From Jaltomata sinuosa (Eukaryota > Streptophyta > Magnoliopsida > Solanales > Solanaceae), in contig QJPP01004069.1 of assembly GCA_003996215.1 (NCBI GenBank), positions 186,001 to 250,000 of the forward strand: a DNA stretch of 64,000 nt, written 5' to 3'. Positions 1 through 10,625 of this stretch are shown here, piece after piece (position 1 is the stretch's first letter; the number at the start of each line of letters is the position of its first letter). The notes below the pieces were generated by a model, which saw nothing but the letters and a program-made list of their open reading frames with translations, ran no database searches and was not told the DNA's origin. The position numbers and the translations under genes are program-made.

Positions 1-1369
1 ATTTGATGACCCTACTGTGGATGACCCTACCCTCACCTGGGCACTCTTTAATGAAATTACCAAGCTCTCCACACTCAAAGCACCCCACTACCCAAAGCAG
101 GCTGGTAGGAAGATCCAGATGAGCCTGATTGTCAACTACAACAAGAAAACCCAGAATAGGAACCTCTAGACATCTGTCCCAATCTCTTACCACTCTGACC
201 ACTATACCCAAACAAACCCATCCATAGTCTGTAATGTTTCCTACATCGATCTTCTCTGCTGATAATGCTGACCTCTACCTAAGAAACTTCTGCCTCAAGA
301 TGATGACCCACTAAAACCACCATAGTTATGAGCCCTCTTACCATTACCTCCATAAGCATCATAATTAATGCCCTCAATATTCCTGGCATGGTCCACTATA
401 TGCTGAAAAGTATGCCTAGTAGTCACTAACTGTGTTGTAGCCAAATAAAGTGGGGTAATCAATCCCTTTAAATATTTCCTAATCCGCTCATCCTCTGATG
501 GAATACTCATTAAGGCATGCCTAGATAGGGCATATAATCTTGTTTCGTACTCGGTAACCATCATGGTACCTTTCTCTAAGCCATCAAAACTTCCTTTAGA
601 CTATCTCTCAAGCTACAAGGCACGTAATTCCAAAGGAAAGCCTTAAAAAATTATGCCCAAGACATATGAGACAAACATCTTCATCTTCACCCAAGATAAG
701 ATCTCCACCACTGCTTTGCTGCTCCAACCATCTAAAAAGTAGTATAATCTACACCATGAGACTCTACCAACCCAAGGTTATGCAACCTCTCCTAACAATT
801 GATCAAGAACTCATATGTATCCTCCCTAAGTGCCCCATTGAACTTGGGAGGCCCCAATCTAACAAATCTTTTAAATATCTTCTATTGCTCGACTGTCATC
901 ACCGGCCTAGCCACAATTTATGAAGCAACAAGTCTAACTTGTAAGGCATAACTATGGGGAGCCACAATAACTGATTGTGCTCTAGGAGTTTGAAAACCCT
1001 GAACTAGCACCCTCTCTAGAGGATGAACCCTTTCTCTATTCTGTGATCATCATTAGTGATAGGCAAAACCCTCATATGAGTCATACCTTCCAAGAGACTC
1101 AGAATCCAAACCATAGTATCCTACAACACTAGGGTGGCTACCACACTCTGTGGAACCTGAGCTGGCCTCGCATACTCTGGCTGATAAGCATCATCCTCAA
1201 ACTCGATCTTTAGCTCAGGAGATATTGCCCTGACACATCCTCTAACTAGTGTTCTACCGCATGATCTACCTCTACCATGGCCTTGACCGTTGCCCTGACC
1301 CTGAACTGGAGCTCCAGTAATGGGTGCAGGAACACAATTATTAGTAGCAATTGACCTCATTCTCACCAT
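1..1369 (-). pseudogene. Ty3/gypsy gag, first copy (partial, runs off window)
   Basis: Remains of the capsid/nucleocapsid polyprotein of a minus-strand Ty3/gypsy element. The start is the ATG whose complement is at 1367-1369, giving MVRMRS followed by a Gly/Arg-rich stretch and an acidic EFEDDAYQPE segment. The capsid part (295-564) reads YETRLYALSRHALMS and YLKGLITPLYLATTQL, typical of the plant retrotransposon gag domain. A CCHC zinc knuckle is visible at 41-82 (CFECGELGNFIKEC), but its histidine is Asn, so metal binding should be lost. Several stops and frame changes separate the pieces (for example between 565 and 1120). Protease and pol would lie left of position 1. The copy at 34241-35762 is the same family. 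The assignment to gag is secure; the gene is dead. Confidence 0.85.
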
Positions 1370-1554
1370 TTGTGAGAGAAAAAAACACAAGTTTAAAATT
1401 CAGGGAGTGAACAAGTCGCACAATATGTGATCAAATAGTAGAATCTCCCTAAGATTATCCTATAGCCTTCAAAGATACGTACGAACATCATTGTACTAAT
1501 CTGTGAGATTCTACTAGATACTTGCTCTTGTACTCATGAGACTGGTGAACCTAG

Positions 1555-1570
1555 CTCTCTGATACCAACT
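1555..1570 (-). promoter_or_regulatory. Inner (duplicate) tRNA-Met primer-binding site
   Basis: The minus strand reads TTGGTATCAGAGAGC next to a TGACA LTR end, the usual site complementary to initiator tRNA-Met. This is the extra site inside the tandem duplication; only about 80 bp of LTR lies beside it. Confidence 0.7.
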
Positions 1571-1650
1571 TGTCATGATCTAAAAATAAAGGGTTGTCGT
1601 GGCACCTACCCAAACCCATCCACGGTAGGTCAGCCAAACTCAACCAAGCA

Positions 1651-2048
1651 GGCTGTGCTCTAGGAGTCTGAAAACCCTAAATTGGCACCCTCTCTGGAAG
1701 CTGAACCCCATCTCCATTCTGTGATCCATCAGGAGTGACTGGAAAAACCCCTATCTAAGCCATACCATCTAAGAAACTCAGAATCCAAACTATTGTATCC
1801 TGCAATACTAGGGTGGCTAACAAACCTAGTGAAACCTGAGTTAGTCCCACATCCTATGGTTGATAAGCATCATTCTCAAAATTAATCTCTAGCTCAGGAG
1901 ATGCTGCCCTGATACGTCCTCTAACTGGTGCTCCACTGCATGCTCTACCTCTACCATAGCCTCAACCCCTACCCCAACACTGAACTAGAGCACTAGCAAC
2001 GTGTGCAGACACATCATTATTAGTAGCATTTGAGCTTGTTCTCACCAT
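1651..2048 (-). pseudogene. Ty3/gypsy gag N-terminus, second (outer) copy
   Basis: Starts at the ATG complement 2046-2048 and reads MVRTSSNATNND, then a GRGRACSGAPVRGRI basic stretch, ASPELEINFENDAYQP and LATLVLQDTIVWIL, in parallel with the gag start at 1121-1369. At least three in-frame stops (after CWGRG, AYQP and DGMA) break it, and after about 130 codons it runs into the LTR-tip sequence of the duplicated unit. It is nearest the LTR, so in the ancestral RNA this would have been the first start codon after the leader. It is a duplicated fragment with no capsid or zinc knuckle and no expected function. Confidence 0.75.
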
Positions 2049-2233
2049 ATGTGAGAGAATGAAACATAAGTTTAAAATTCAGGGAGTGAACAAGTCGCAC
2101 AATATGGGATCAAAGAATAGAATATCCCTAAGAATGTCCCATGGCCTTATGAAGATAGGTACGAATATCATTATATCAATCTATGAGACTCTACTGAATA
2201 CTTGCTCTATTACTCATGAGATTGGTGATAGTG

Positions 2234-2247
2234 TTCTGATACTAACT
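2234..2247 (-). promoter_or_regulatory. Outer tRNA-Met primer-binding site
   Basis: The minus strand reads GTTAGTATCAGAAC directly after the LTR end at 2248. It differs from TGGTATCAGAGC at a few positions. This is the site abutting the full LTR-type sequence. Confidence 0.7.
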
Positions 2248-4069
2248 TGTCACGATCATAAAATGAAGGGTTGTGGTGAAACCTACCCAAACCCAGCCAC
2301 GGTAGGTAAGCCAAACTCAATAATACAATTATCTCAAGTAAAGGGCAAGGAACATAACATCAATAATATTCACTAAAAACAACTCTGAATATCCCTTAAA
2401 CTGCAAGAAAATAGTACATCATGAATCCCAAGACTCAACTATCATAAGTACAAGAGCGACCTCTAAATCCAAATGTCAAAACTGAGAACAAATTGTCTAA
2501 AAGTAGAAGAGATAGAAATAAAAGATAGATGAAGCTGGGACAAACTCCTAACTCAGGAGCCCACTACAACTTTGAAGATAGCAACACTGCACAATCTCTA
2601 GCCACAGGGTTTGATCATACTAGGATCTGCATCAGAAGGATGTAGAAAGATAAGAATGAGTATGATCCACTTGTACTCAGTAGGTATCATAGGTCGACTG
2701 AGCTTAAGCAATTACTATATCGAATATATAATACTAAAATAACCCAGCATGCAGAAAAGTCTCAGTAGTTTAATATCAATAATAACATAGTATAACCCAA
2801 TCAAAACAATAATCCAAATAATAATGAAATGTAATGAGATGAGATGAAATGTAATGGTCAATGACTATCGATATACACCCCTTTAGTGATTTTCTGCAAA
2901 GGTAGAACCCATGAGGGATCCACCAGATCCATATATCATGCCCAGACTTAAACTGGGACTTCTAAGTATCATTCCTAAACTCAAACCGTGACTAAAATCA
3001 ATTTAAATAACCTGGGCTCGAACTAGGATTTCAATAAGTCTTTCCCAAACTCAAACCAAGACTAACATTAATATTTTCTTTCATCAATTCCTTTCAAATC
3101 CAGTATTTCCATGTATGATGAAATGAGTGATTATGCATGAATACGAAGTAAAGGTATGTCAGATACAACAGATATGTCCTTGATTTTTAAATCATAACAA
3201 ATTCATGAACACAGACTACAAGCCTCAATATCAAGTCAGGAATCCATGTCCTAGTTACCCACAGCGGTATATGTCCCAAATCTGGGCATCACAATAATGA
3301 TACATCTCGTGTTCGCACTAAAATTCAAGAATTTACCCAACCCATAGCATACTTTACACGATATGTCCCTAGCCGAGTAAAGTCTGGAGAAAGTTAAGTC
3401 ATAACCTACCTCAAGGCTGAACACAAAATCTCCCAAGTCACACCTAATATTTTCCTTTATGATGAACCTCCAAATGCAATCACTCTATCAAAAATAAGTT
3501 CTACGTGTAAGCACGAGTCCAACAATACTCATATTGCTAAGGTTCTAATCCGGGTCAAAAAAGTCAACCCCGAGCTCATAAGAGAAAAATAAGAATTTTA
3601 TTAGAAAATCATTTTACCCAAAGCTTAAGAAGTTCAAATATGAAATTTTATAAAAAAAAATGGGGTTTAAATCAATCTTGAAATCATCAAAAAATCAATC
3701 TTTAACTTTACGGGAAAAATTCCAAAATTTCAAGTGGAAAACCCAAGATTTGAAAGTGAAATCATAAAATAATCATTGGGAAATATATAAAATTAGCTTA
3801 AGAATCTTACCCATAGTGTTAATATAATGAATATGAAGTTTGGTAGAAAATGGGATAAGAATAGACCTTCAATTTCAAATCCTTAATCTAGAATTAACTC
3901 AAAATTTGAGGTAAAATAGCGGAGAAAACATAAATCAAAGGTTTGGGAACTTACCCTTTCCAACATGAAGAAAATGTACCAATAATCACAATAAATGAAG
4001 ATCTAGAGGTCCAACAATGGAGAAAAGAAGTGACCAAAATGAGAAGAAAATTCTGATTTAGAGTCCCTG

Positions 4070-4245
4070 TAGCACGCTTAGCGCTGTCGCGCTAAAATGG
4101 CGTGATCATGCTCAAGGCACCCTTACAGGTAAGAGCCATCGTGCTCTATCAACACTAATAGAACTAGCGCTAACATCACTTGACCAATGCAATTACGCTC
4201 CATACATACGCGAGTCTCAGCACTATCGGGCTGGAGGCACACGAT
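4070..4245. repeat. Palindrome cluster, core TTAGCGC-GCGCTAA
   Basis: Contains TTAGCGCTGTCGCGCTAA (7-bp stem, 4-nt loop) and several degenerate AGCGCT/GCGC elements nearby. The equivalent in the third copy, 51146-51330, is better preserved (TTAGCGCTATTGCGCTAA, GGCGCCATCGCGC). Confidence 0.7.
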
Positions 4246-5027
4246 CACACTAACATTAGGCACCAACAAAACTAGCAATTTCAAAAACTTGGTTTTTGCA
4301 CTCGGAACTCACTCGGAATCCTATTAACACATACCAAATATGTACTAGACTGGAAATGATATTCCAGACTCAATGGGATTGAAAGATTCACTAACAAAGG
4401 TCATTATCAATGAATATTAACCAAAGTCAATATTAGGCCGACTTTCTTACTTTCCAACCAACTACTCAAAATGCAACCAAACACCTTGGGACCTAAACCA
4501 ATAGTGCTACTAGTGCAAAAAGAGTATTCCAGAGCTAATGAAACTGAAAAAATTCTAATATGATAGCTAAATATTCAAATATCGACAAAAGTCAACCATA
4601 TTAACATTAACACTTTCCAAAATGAAAAACCCGCCTAAAACCCAACTAAACACCTTGAGAGTTGTGCCATCCACCCCCCACAGACCACACATAGCATAAT
4701 ATAACTACAAGAAGGTTCAGAATAGTCAAAATACATGAAAATCCAAAATTCACTATTAGAGTATATACAGATAAGATTGGATTCATTTGGAGGTTCTTCA
4801 AAAGGGTAAAGTGCCAGTTTGACTTTCCAGACTTTATTTAAGGAAAGTTGAGGTTTCTTTAACACTTTGAAAGAAGTGTTTATGTGCTAGTTGTCTATAT
4901 GGGGAGTAATGGAGATTTGAAGGTCCTATATAGGTGAGATAACAAGCATCCATGCGATTACCGATACTACGTGAAGGGCTAAAATGAATTGGTTAACTGT
5001 TTTGGACTGTCTTCCTGATTTACAAGC

Positions 5028-5093
5028 ATGATTGTTGTGAAATGTATCTGAAAATGACTTATGATTGTTGTGAAATGTATCTGAAAATGACTT
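5028..5093. repeat. 33-bp perfect tandem duplication
   Basis: The unit starting ATGATTGTTGTGAAATG occurs twice in a row. The copies at 38685 and 52097 have it once, so this is a recent slippage event private to the first copy. Confidence 0.9.
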
Positions 5094-6477
5094 ATCACGC
5101 ATTCTAGTTGATATTGCACTCCTCCTCTACAATTTGAGTTGTCTAATGATAACATTGGGTAAAAATTGAGATTCCTGCTATTTGAACACCAAAAATAGAA
5201 TTATACTGATTGATAAAGCCAAAAAAGGTGAACTTAAACTAGAATTTGAACTGATTTATGGTATGAGATGCTTTTCTTGATATTGTACTTGATAATTAGG
5301 GTTGATTTGGCACACTTGCATATTTTACATTGCATTTCATTAGGATTAGAGTGGCACGCCTGCCCCATATTCTATGAATCAGAGGCCACATTATCTTGTA
5401 TTATACTTTGGAAATGGAGGACACACCTATCCGGTATATTGACCTTGTGAGTCCCTCATGGTTTCTTGCTAGATATACAAAGCATCAGGTGTATATGCAA
5501 TATATACATTTTATTCATTTACTTACATGCATCATAACTGTATTGATATTTGATACGAAGAACAATTGATATATGTTCCTTCACATTTTTAGACCTTTTA
5601 ATACATGGGACCCCTAGGTTCTAGGTTGCAATAGTTTTATACATATTCCAAACTCAGTTTTTTCTTTCTTGTTCTACTTTTAGAAATAAATCTTTTATTC
5701 ACATACATGAAATTTATTTCAATATTCTATAATTAGTTGTGATGACATAGACTAACAGTGCATTCCACTACATAATCTATTGCAAGACCTGTTGTAAATA
5801 TATTTCTATTTCTGATACCCAGAGATATATTACAATATAGAGCCTAGTTTTCTTCTTTGATTACTATTCCTATTATAAGTCCTAATGTTGATATAATTGC
5901 TAGCATAAACATTACTTATCCCAATTTCAAAAATAAAAATGAATAAAGTGTAAGACTAAGAATTTTATATTGTTATCATCATCAGATATTTAGATATTGG
6001 TTGTATTAGATCATAGCAGAAGTGCACAAAAAGGGAAAAGAAGAAGTGAATCTGTATAAATTACTGTAATATAAGCAGAGTATTTGTTAGTATTCCCTCG
6101 GGAGAAAATTCCTTTAATTGAAACCCAATTTTAAGAGGGTAAACTTGAAATTTATGCAGTTAAGAAAACTTCAGTCCTACTCACACACATTTAATAGCAT
6201 AAAAAGTTAATTTGATTTTGAAAACGTTGGTGATTTAGGTAGCTGATTTTGAAAGAGTCATTGACAGATGTGCTCTGACTCTGCGACATGCGTTCCATTT
6301 TTCACAAAACCTTTTTTTTTCTCTTCTACTAGCCTTATAGTACTAGCATCACCTTTTGGGTCTTTTTGCACTTCCGTTTTCTTCTTTGGTCTCTGGTGAT
6401 ATCTTTTAGGTTCTTGAGACTTAAAGCCTGGTTAGCAGTGCTCTTCTTGTTCTTTGTGTGCAATGATAAAAGGGGAA

Positions 6478-6603
6478 ATGGATGCCTTGACTCGTGCTTC
6501 TGTTTATGTGGAGGAGGAATGCAACAAAAGACTTCTTGAAGCTGGGAATGAGATACTTTAGCAGCCCCCATCTTTTTAAGAGGAGCTTCTGGAGAAACTT
6601 GAT
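6478..6603 (+). pseudogene. Captured PDS5-like exon, left foldback arm
   Basis: An open stretch of 42 codons from ATG reads MDALTRASVYVEEECNKRLL, EAGNEIL, stop, QPPSF, stop, EELLEKLD, immediately followed by GTTAGTG, a plausible splice donor. The EAGN-x-hydrophobic-L-QPPSS-EELL-LLD pattern is what I recall at the N-terminus of plant sister-chromatid cohesion protein PDS5, where the first intron follows soon after; this is family recognition from memory. The two stops (TAG for a Gln codon, TAA for a Lys codon) are absent from the right-arm copy. The rest of PDS5 (HEAT repeats) is not present. It looks like a gene fragment captured by the foldback element. An alternative is an unrelated short coding segment. 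Confidence 0.5.
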
Positions 6604-7109
6604 GTTAGTGCCTTTTTCCTTTCTCTTTCTATATGCTTAAACCTACAAATCCAAAAGTACATAACGACCAAGAGGCTACAATTTGTCTATGAGATTCTGA
6701 AACATTTTTGTACTTCTTTTCCCCACTGTGATTATTAAAGCTTCTATGCAAATGTGTTATGCTTCAATTCCATTATTTGTAACATGTCTGAGTTCTTTGT
6801 AACTGAATTCCTAAACTTATTTGAATTTTTTTTGAAGTCATGCATCAGGATGGACTCAGTATTAGAACGTGAAGCTTTTTAAACAAATTTCAAACTGGTT
6901 TAGGAATTTAATTATAATGAAATTAAACAAGTTACAAACAACAACATTAAAGAAACACACATTTGCATTCAAGCTTTAATAATCATAATGGGGAAAAGAA
7001 GTACAAAAATGTTTTAGAATCTCATAGACAAATTAAATCCTCTTGGTCGTTATGTACTTTTGGCTTCGTAGGTCTAAGAAGATGGAAAGAGAAAATAAAA
7101 GGCACTCAC

Positions 7110-7232
7110 ATTAAGTTTCTCCAGAAGCTCCTCTTTAGAAGATAGGGGCTGCTGAAGAATATCATTTCCAACTTTAAGAAGTCTTTTGTTGCATTTCTCC
7201 TCAGAAATAGAAGCACCAGCTTAGGCACCCAT
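7110..7232 (-). pseudogene. Captured PDS5-like exon, right foldback arm
   Basis: The inverted counterpart of 6478-6603. From the ATG complement at 7230-7232 it reads MGA, stop, AGASISEEKCNKRLLKVGN, then DILQQPLSSKEELLEKLN, followed by GTGAGT, a consensus splice donor. Only one stop is present, near the start. Upstream (plus-strand 7236-7246) lies TCTCACAG-complement sequence. The right arms of both genomic copies share MGA-stop, whereas both left arms read MDAL, so each arm has its own lineage. It is a non-functional fragment. Confidence 0.5.
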
Positions 7233-7723
7233 TTCCCTTTTCTCACAGCACATAAAGAACAAGAAGAGCACTGCAAACCATGCTTTAAGTCCCAAAAACA
7301 CAAAAGAAATTGTCATAGACCAAAAAAGAAAATAGAAGTTCAAAAAGAACCAAAAGGTGACACTAGTACTAGTATAAGAACAAGTGAGAGAGATAAAAGA
7401 GGGGTTAGGTTAAAAATGGAATGCATGCAACAGAGGCAGAACACATCTATCAATGAGTCTTTCTAAGCCCACTACCTACATCACGAACGTTTCAAAACCG
7501 AATTAAATTTTTGTGCTATTAAATGTGTGTAAGTAGGATTGAGGTTGTCTTAACTGCATAAATTTAAAGTTTTCCCTCTTAAAATTGAGTTTCAATTAAA
7601 GGAATTTGCTCCCAAGGGAATACTAACAAATACTCTGCTTACATTATAGTATTCTATATAGATTCACTTATTCTTTGACCTTTTTATGTACTTCTGCTAT
7701 CAATTAACAACTAATATCTAAAG

Positions 7724-8370
7724 GGAGGAGAGTACCTTATTTGATCTAGACTTGCAAGATATCTCCTATTGAGTCCATTATCATGGAGATGGTGCTTTGT
7801 ATCTCCTCAGAGTCAACCTCGAAAAAGATCTATAGTTAGTATCCCTTTTCAAAGATCTGAACTCAGGTGGTGGTATTAATTCCATTATGGGGTTCAACCC
7901 ATCAGGTTTAGATTTAAGGAAAGGAGGTAGAAAACTTACCTATGGTTATCCGATTAATCTTCAGATCTAGTTTGTTTCTTTACTTGTAGACCTATATTGG
8001 AAGGTTGAACCTCTTTCACTACCTTGAAGCTGAGATTCAAGCTCGTTCAAGTTTTCTCTCCACTGCTTCATCCTTTGTTGTTGAATATCAAGTGCAAAAT
8101 GATGTCAAAGCTTGCTTGTCCAACTCGATCTAGTTCATGGAGCTCCTATGGTAGACTGGCGAAGTGGGAATGAAAGGTCACGGTGGAGACCTCTAGCTGA
8201 ATCTAGAAGGATCGATTGGTTTCCTTTCCACTTTTCTAATTTTTTTCCTCTTTATTTGTTTTCTGTTTTTGTTCTTTTTTTTTAGGTTTAGCACTTTGTG
8301 CTAAGCCCATTATTGTACAGACCTTTTATTATATAGTATGGGCCATTTGGGTCATTTATTTATAAAAGAA
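7724..8370. mobile_element. 647-bp insertion in the foldback right arm with 15-bp target duplication
   Basis: The right-arm sequence AACTAATATCTAAAG (7709-7723) is repeated as AACCAATATCTAAAG (8371-8385), and the left arm lacks the intervening 647 bp. A 14-of-15 direct repeat of this length fits L1-type target-primed retroposition rather than a cut-and-paste element. The A-rich end TTTATAAAAGAAA at the right edge agrees with this. No ORF is visible. The copy at 49576-49699 has the same insertion start, so the event predates the duplication of the block. Confidence 0.6.
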
Positions 8371-8811
8371 AACCAATATCTAAAGATCTGATGATGATAA
8401 CAATACAAAGTTCTCATTCTTAAACTTTATTCATTTTTATTTTGAAATTGGGATGAGTAATGTTTATGCTAGAAATTATATGAACGTTAGGAATTATAAT
8501 AGGAGAGAAATCAAAGAAGAGAACTAGACTTTATACTCTAATCTATCTCTAGGTATCAGAAATAGAAATATATTTTGCAACGGGTCTTGCAATAGATTAT
8601 GTAGTGGAATGCACTATTAGTCCATGTCATCAGAACTAATTACACACTATTGAAATAAATTTAAGTATGTGAATAAAAGATTTATTTCTAAAAGCAGAAC
8701 AAGAAAGCAAAAACTGAGTTTGAAATATGTATAAAACTGTTGCTACCTAGAACCTAGGGGTTTTCACGTATTAAAAGGTCTATAAAGGTGAAGGAACAAA
8801 TATCCTAAGCT

Positions 8812-9049
8812 GGTTTTAGAGTTTGTCATGATATTAACCGTCAAATTTTCCATATTAGATGTAATCTTATTTATTTTAGTATTTTAATATTTATAGTTTA
8901 ATACTTGTTACTCAATATATCAATAAATTTTGGAACAGGGAAAAAGTAAGAAATTAGAGATAATAATGGCTGCTTGGCCATCTTATTTACAAAGAAAATG
9001 ACCCACTTTAAGAAATCACCCATTTATTACATTAATTGGCCATTCGTCT
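8812..9049. other. Unassigned AT-rich sequence
   Basis: No ORF, repeat or element boundary that I can support. It separates the foldback from the TTC tract. Confidence 0.6.
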
Positions 9050-9861
9050 ATATTAATTTTCAAGGCCCTTTGCTACTTTCCCTTCTTCTTTTTTCTTTTC
9101 TTTCTTTCTCCTTTTCTTCTCTTCCATTAATGGTTTCTTCTCCAAATTAAACTTTCTTCTTCGGTCCTTGTTCTTCCTTCCTTCCTTCCATCTTCTTCTT
9201 CTTCTTCTTCTTCTTCTTCTTCTTCTTCTTCTTCTTCTTCTTCTTCTTCTTCTTCTTCTTCTTCTTCTTCTTCTTCTTCTTCTTCTTCTTCTTCTTCTTC
9301 TTCCTTCTTCTTCTTCTTCTTCTTCTTCTTCTTCTTCTTCCTTCTTCTTCTTCTTCCTTCTTCTTCTTTCTTCTTCTTCCTTCTTCTTCTTCCTTCTTCT
9401 TCTTCCTTCTTCTTCTTCTACTTCTTCCTTCTGTGTCGTCTGCTTCTTCTTTGTCTGCTTTTTCTTCNNNNNNNNNNNNNNNNNNNNNNNNNNNNNNNNN
9501 NNNNNNNNNNNNCTTCTTTCTCTTCTCTTCTTCTTCTTCTTCTTCTTCTTCTGATTTATCCTCCTTTTCTTCTTCTTCATCAGTTGCCATCTTCTCATTT
9601 TTTTGTTCTTCTTCTTCTTTCTTATCTTCTTCATCTCCTAACTTCTCCTCTTTCTTCTTCTTCTTCTTCTTCTTCTTCTTCTTCTTCTTCTTCTTCTTCT
9701 TCTTCTTCTTCTTCTGCTTCTTCTTCTTCTTCTTCTTCTTCTTCTTCTTCTTCTTCTTCTTCTTCTTCTTCTTCTTCTTCTTCTTCTTCTTCTTCTTCTT
9801 CTTCTTCTTCTTCTTCTTCTTCTTCTTCTTCTTCTTCTTCTTCTTCTTCTTCTTCTTCTCC
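9050..9861. repeat. Very long (TTC)n / (GAA)n microsatellite
   Basis: About 0.8 kb in which the plus strand is nearly pure pyrimidine. The longest uninterrupted TTC runs are about 9191-9303, 9651-9714 and 9717-9858. The flanks hold interrupted TTCC and CTT motifs. All long reading frames here are low-complexity poly-Ser/Leu/Phe or poly-Glu/Lys/Arg and are not genes. The run is broken by an assembly gap, so the true length is unknown. Confidence 0.97.
9468..9512. other. Assembly gap (45 N)
   Basis: A run of N inside the TTC tract, most likely a point where the repeat could not be assembled. Confidence 0.99.
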
Positions 9862-10273
9862 CATTATAGTTCTGGCCAGATAATAAAAGATAATATCACC
9901 GACAGATTATCACTTGGCCAGAGATGAAGCTCGTTGCTAGTTTATTAGTGTTTTCTCCGTCGTTGGAATCTATTTGTTGATTGTGTTGTTTGTTGATTTT
10001 GCCAGACTTTAATTTTTCCAGAGCTTAGAGCTCGCCATTTAATGGCATAACTCAAGAAAAATAGAAAGATGAGGAAAGGGGTTGTGGGTGGTGGAACAGT
10101 GGGTTATTGTTATAGTTCTGTTTTGTGTAGGAAGAGACAATAGTCGGTGTATCAATTTTACGAGTTTCATTCAGGCATTGTGTCGAACAGGTGGTGGGTG
10201 AAAAAATCAGAAGGATTAGTTGTAATGGTGGTTTCACAGCAATGATGGCATTTGGGCTTAATGGGTCAGATAC
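9862..10273. other. Unassigned region with one inverted repeat
   Basis: No supported gene. TCTGGCCAGATAAT near 9870 is mirrored by ATTATCACTTGGCCAGA near 9907, which could form a short hairpin. Confidence 0.5.
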
Positions 10274-10625
10274 GTTCACCATTTATACAATATCGATACG
10301 TTACATGTATATTACATTACTATTTATACAATATTGATACATATTTATACACCATTTATACAATATCCATACATGTTTATACACCATTTATACAATATCA
10401 ATACACATTTATACAATATTTATACAATATCAATACATTACATAACTTTTATACAATATTGATGCACGTTTATATACTATTTATACAATTTTAATATTCA
10501 TTTATACACCATTTATATAATATCAATACATATTTATATATTTTTTATACAATATAGATACAATAAATAACTATTTATATAATATTGATATATTACATAT
10601 ATATTTTATATACATTACATATACA
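10274..10625. repeat. AT-rich degenerate tandem array
   Basis: Repeated short units built from TTTATACAATATCAATACA and TTTATACACC, with an apparent period near 30 bp and growing decay toward the right end. It is non-coding. Frames that stay open here simply spell the repeat. Confidence 0.85.

Larger units (their letters stand above)
974..2325 (-). repeat. Tandem duplication of LTR tip, primer site, leader and gag start
   Basis: Two head-to-tail units of about 677 bp (about 974-1650 and 1651-2325). Each holds the gag N-terminus, its untranslated leader, a tRNA-Met primer site and the first 75-80 bp of the LTR. The inner unit jumps from LTR sequence near 1650 straight back into gag. The same arrangement occurs at about 35365-36700 in the second copy of this family, so the duplication was already present before the copies separated. 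Confidence 0.8.
2248..5568 (-). repeat. 5' LTR-type sequence of the first gypsy element (U5 to U3 side)
   Basis: Begins TGTCACGATC next to the primer site and continues as non-coding sequence also found at 36642-38797 plus 47034-47422, and from 3429 onward at 50545-52598. A cluster of short palindromes lies at 4070-4245. No retrotransposon ORF is present. The far (U3) end of the LTR cannot be placed, because all three copies continue without a break into the foldback palindrome. Confidence 0.65.
5569..8811. mobile_element. Foldback-type element with 1.26-kb inverted arms
   Basis: A long imperfect palindrome. The left arm (about 5569-6830) is the reverse complement of the right arm (about 6870-7708 plus 8386-8811), with only about 40 bp between them. 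The arms start GATATATGTTCCTTCAC on the left and end GTGAAGGAACAAATATC on the right. The right arm is interrupted by a 647-bp insertion. Each arm contains one exon-like PDS5-related segment. No transposase is visible and I find no convincing target duplication. The structure fits a non-autonomous foldback or long-TIR Mutator-like element. Copies lie at 47423-49699 (truncated right) and 52599-53322 (left arm only). Confidence 0.8.

Noticed and set aside
6335..6571. 78-codon minus-strand frame in the foldback
   Set aside because: It runs antisense to the PDS5-like exon, which explains the conserved sequence better.
9053..9883. Long open frames on both strands (poly-Ser, poly-Leu, poly-Phe, poly-Glu, poly-Lys/Arg)
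   Set aside because: They are translations of the TTC/GAA microsatellite in different frames, and two of them run across the N gap.
10052..10282. 76-codon minus-strand frame
   Set aside because: No recognisable domain, no neighbouring exon structure, and composition like the surrounding non-coding DNA.
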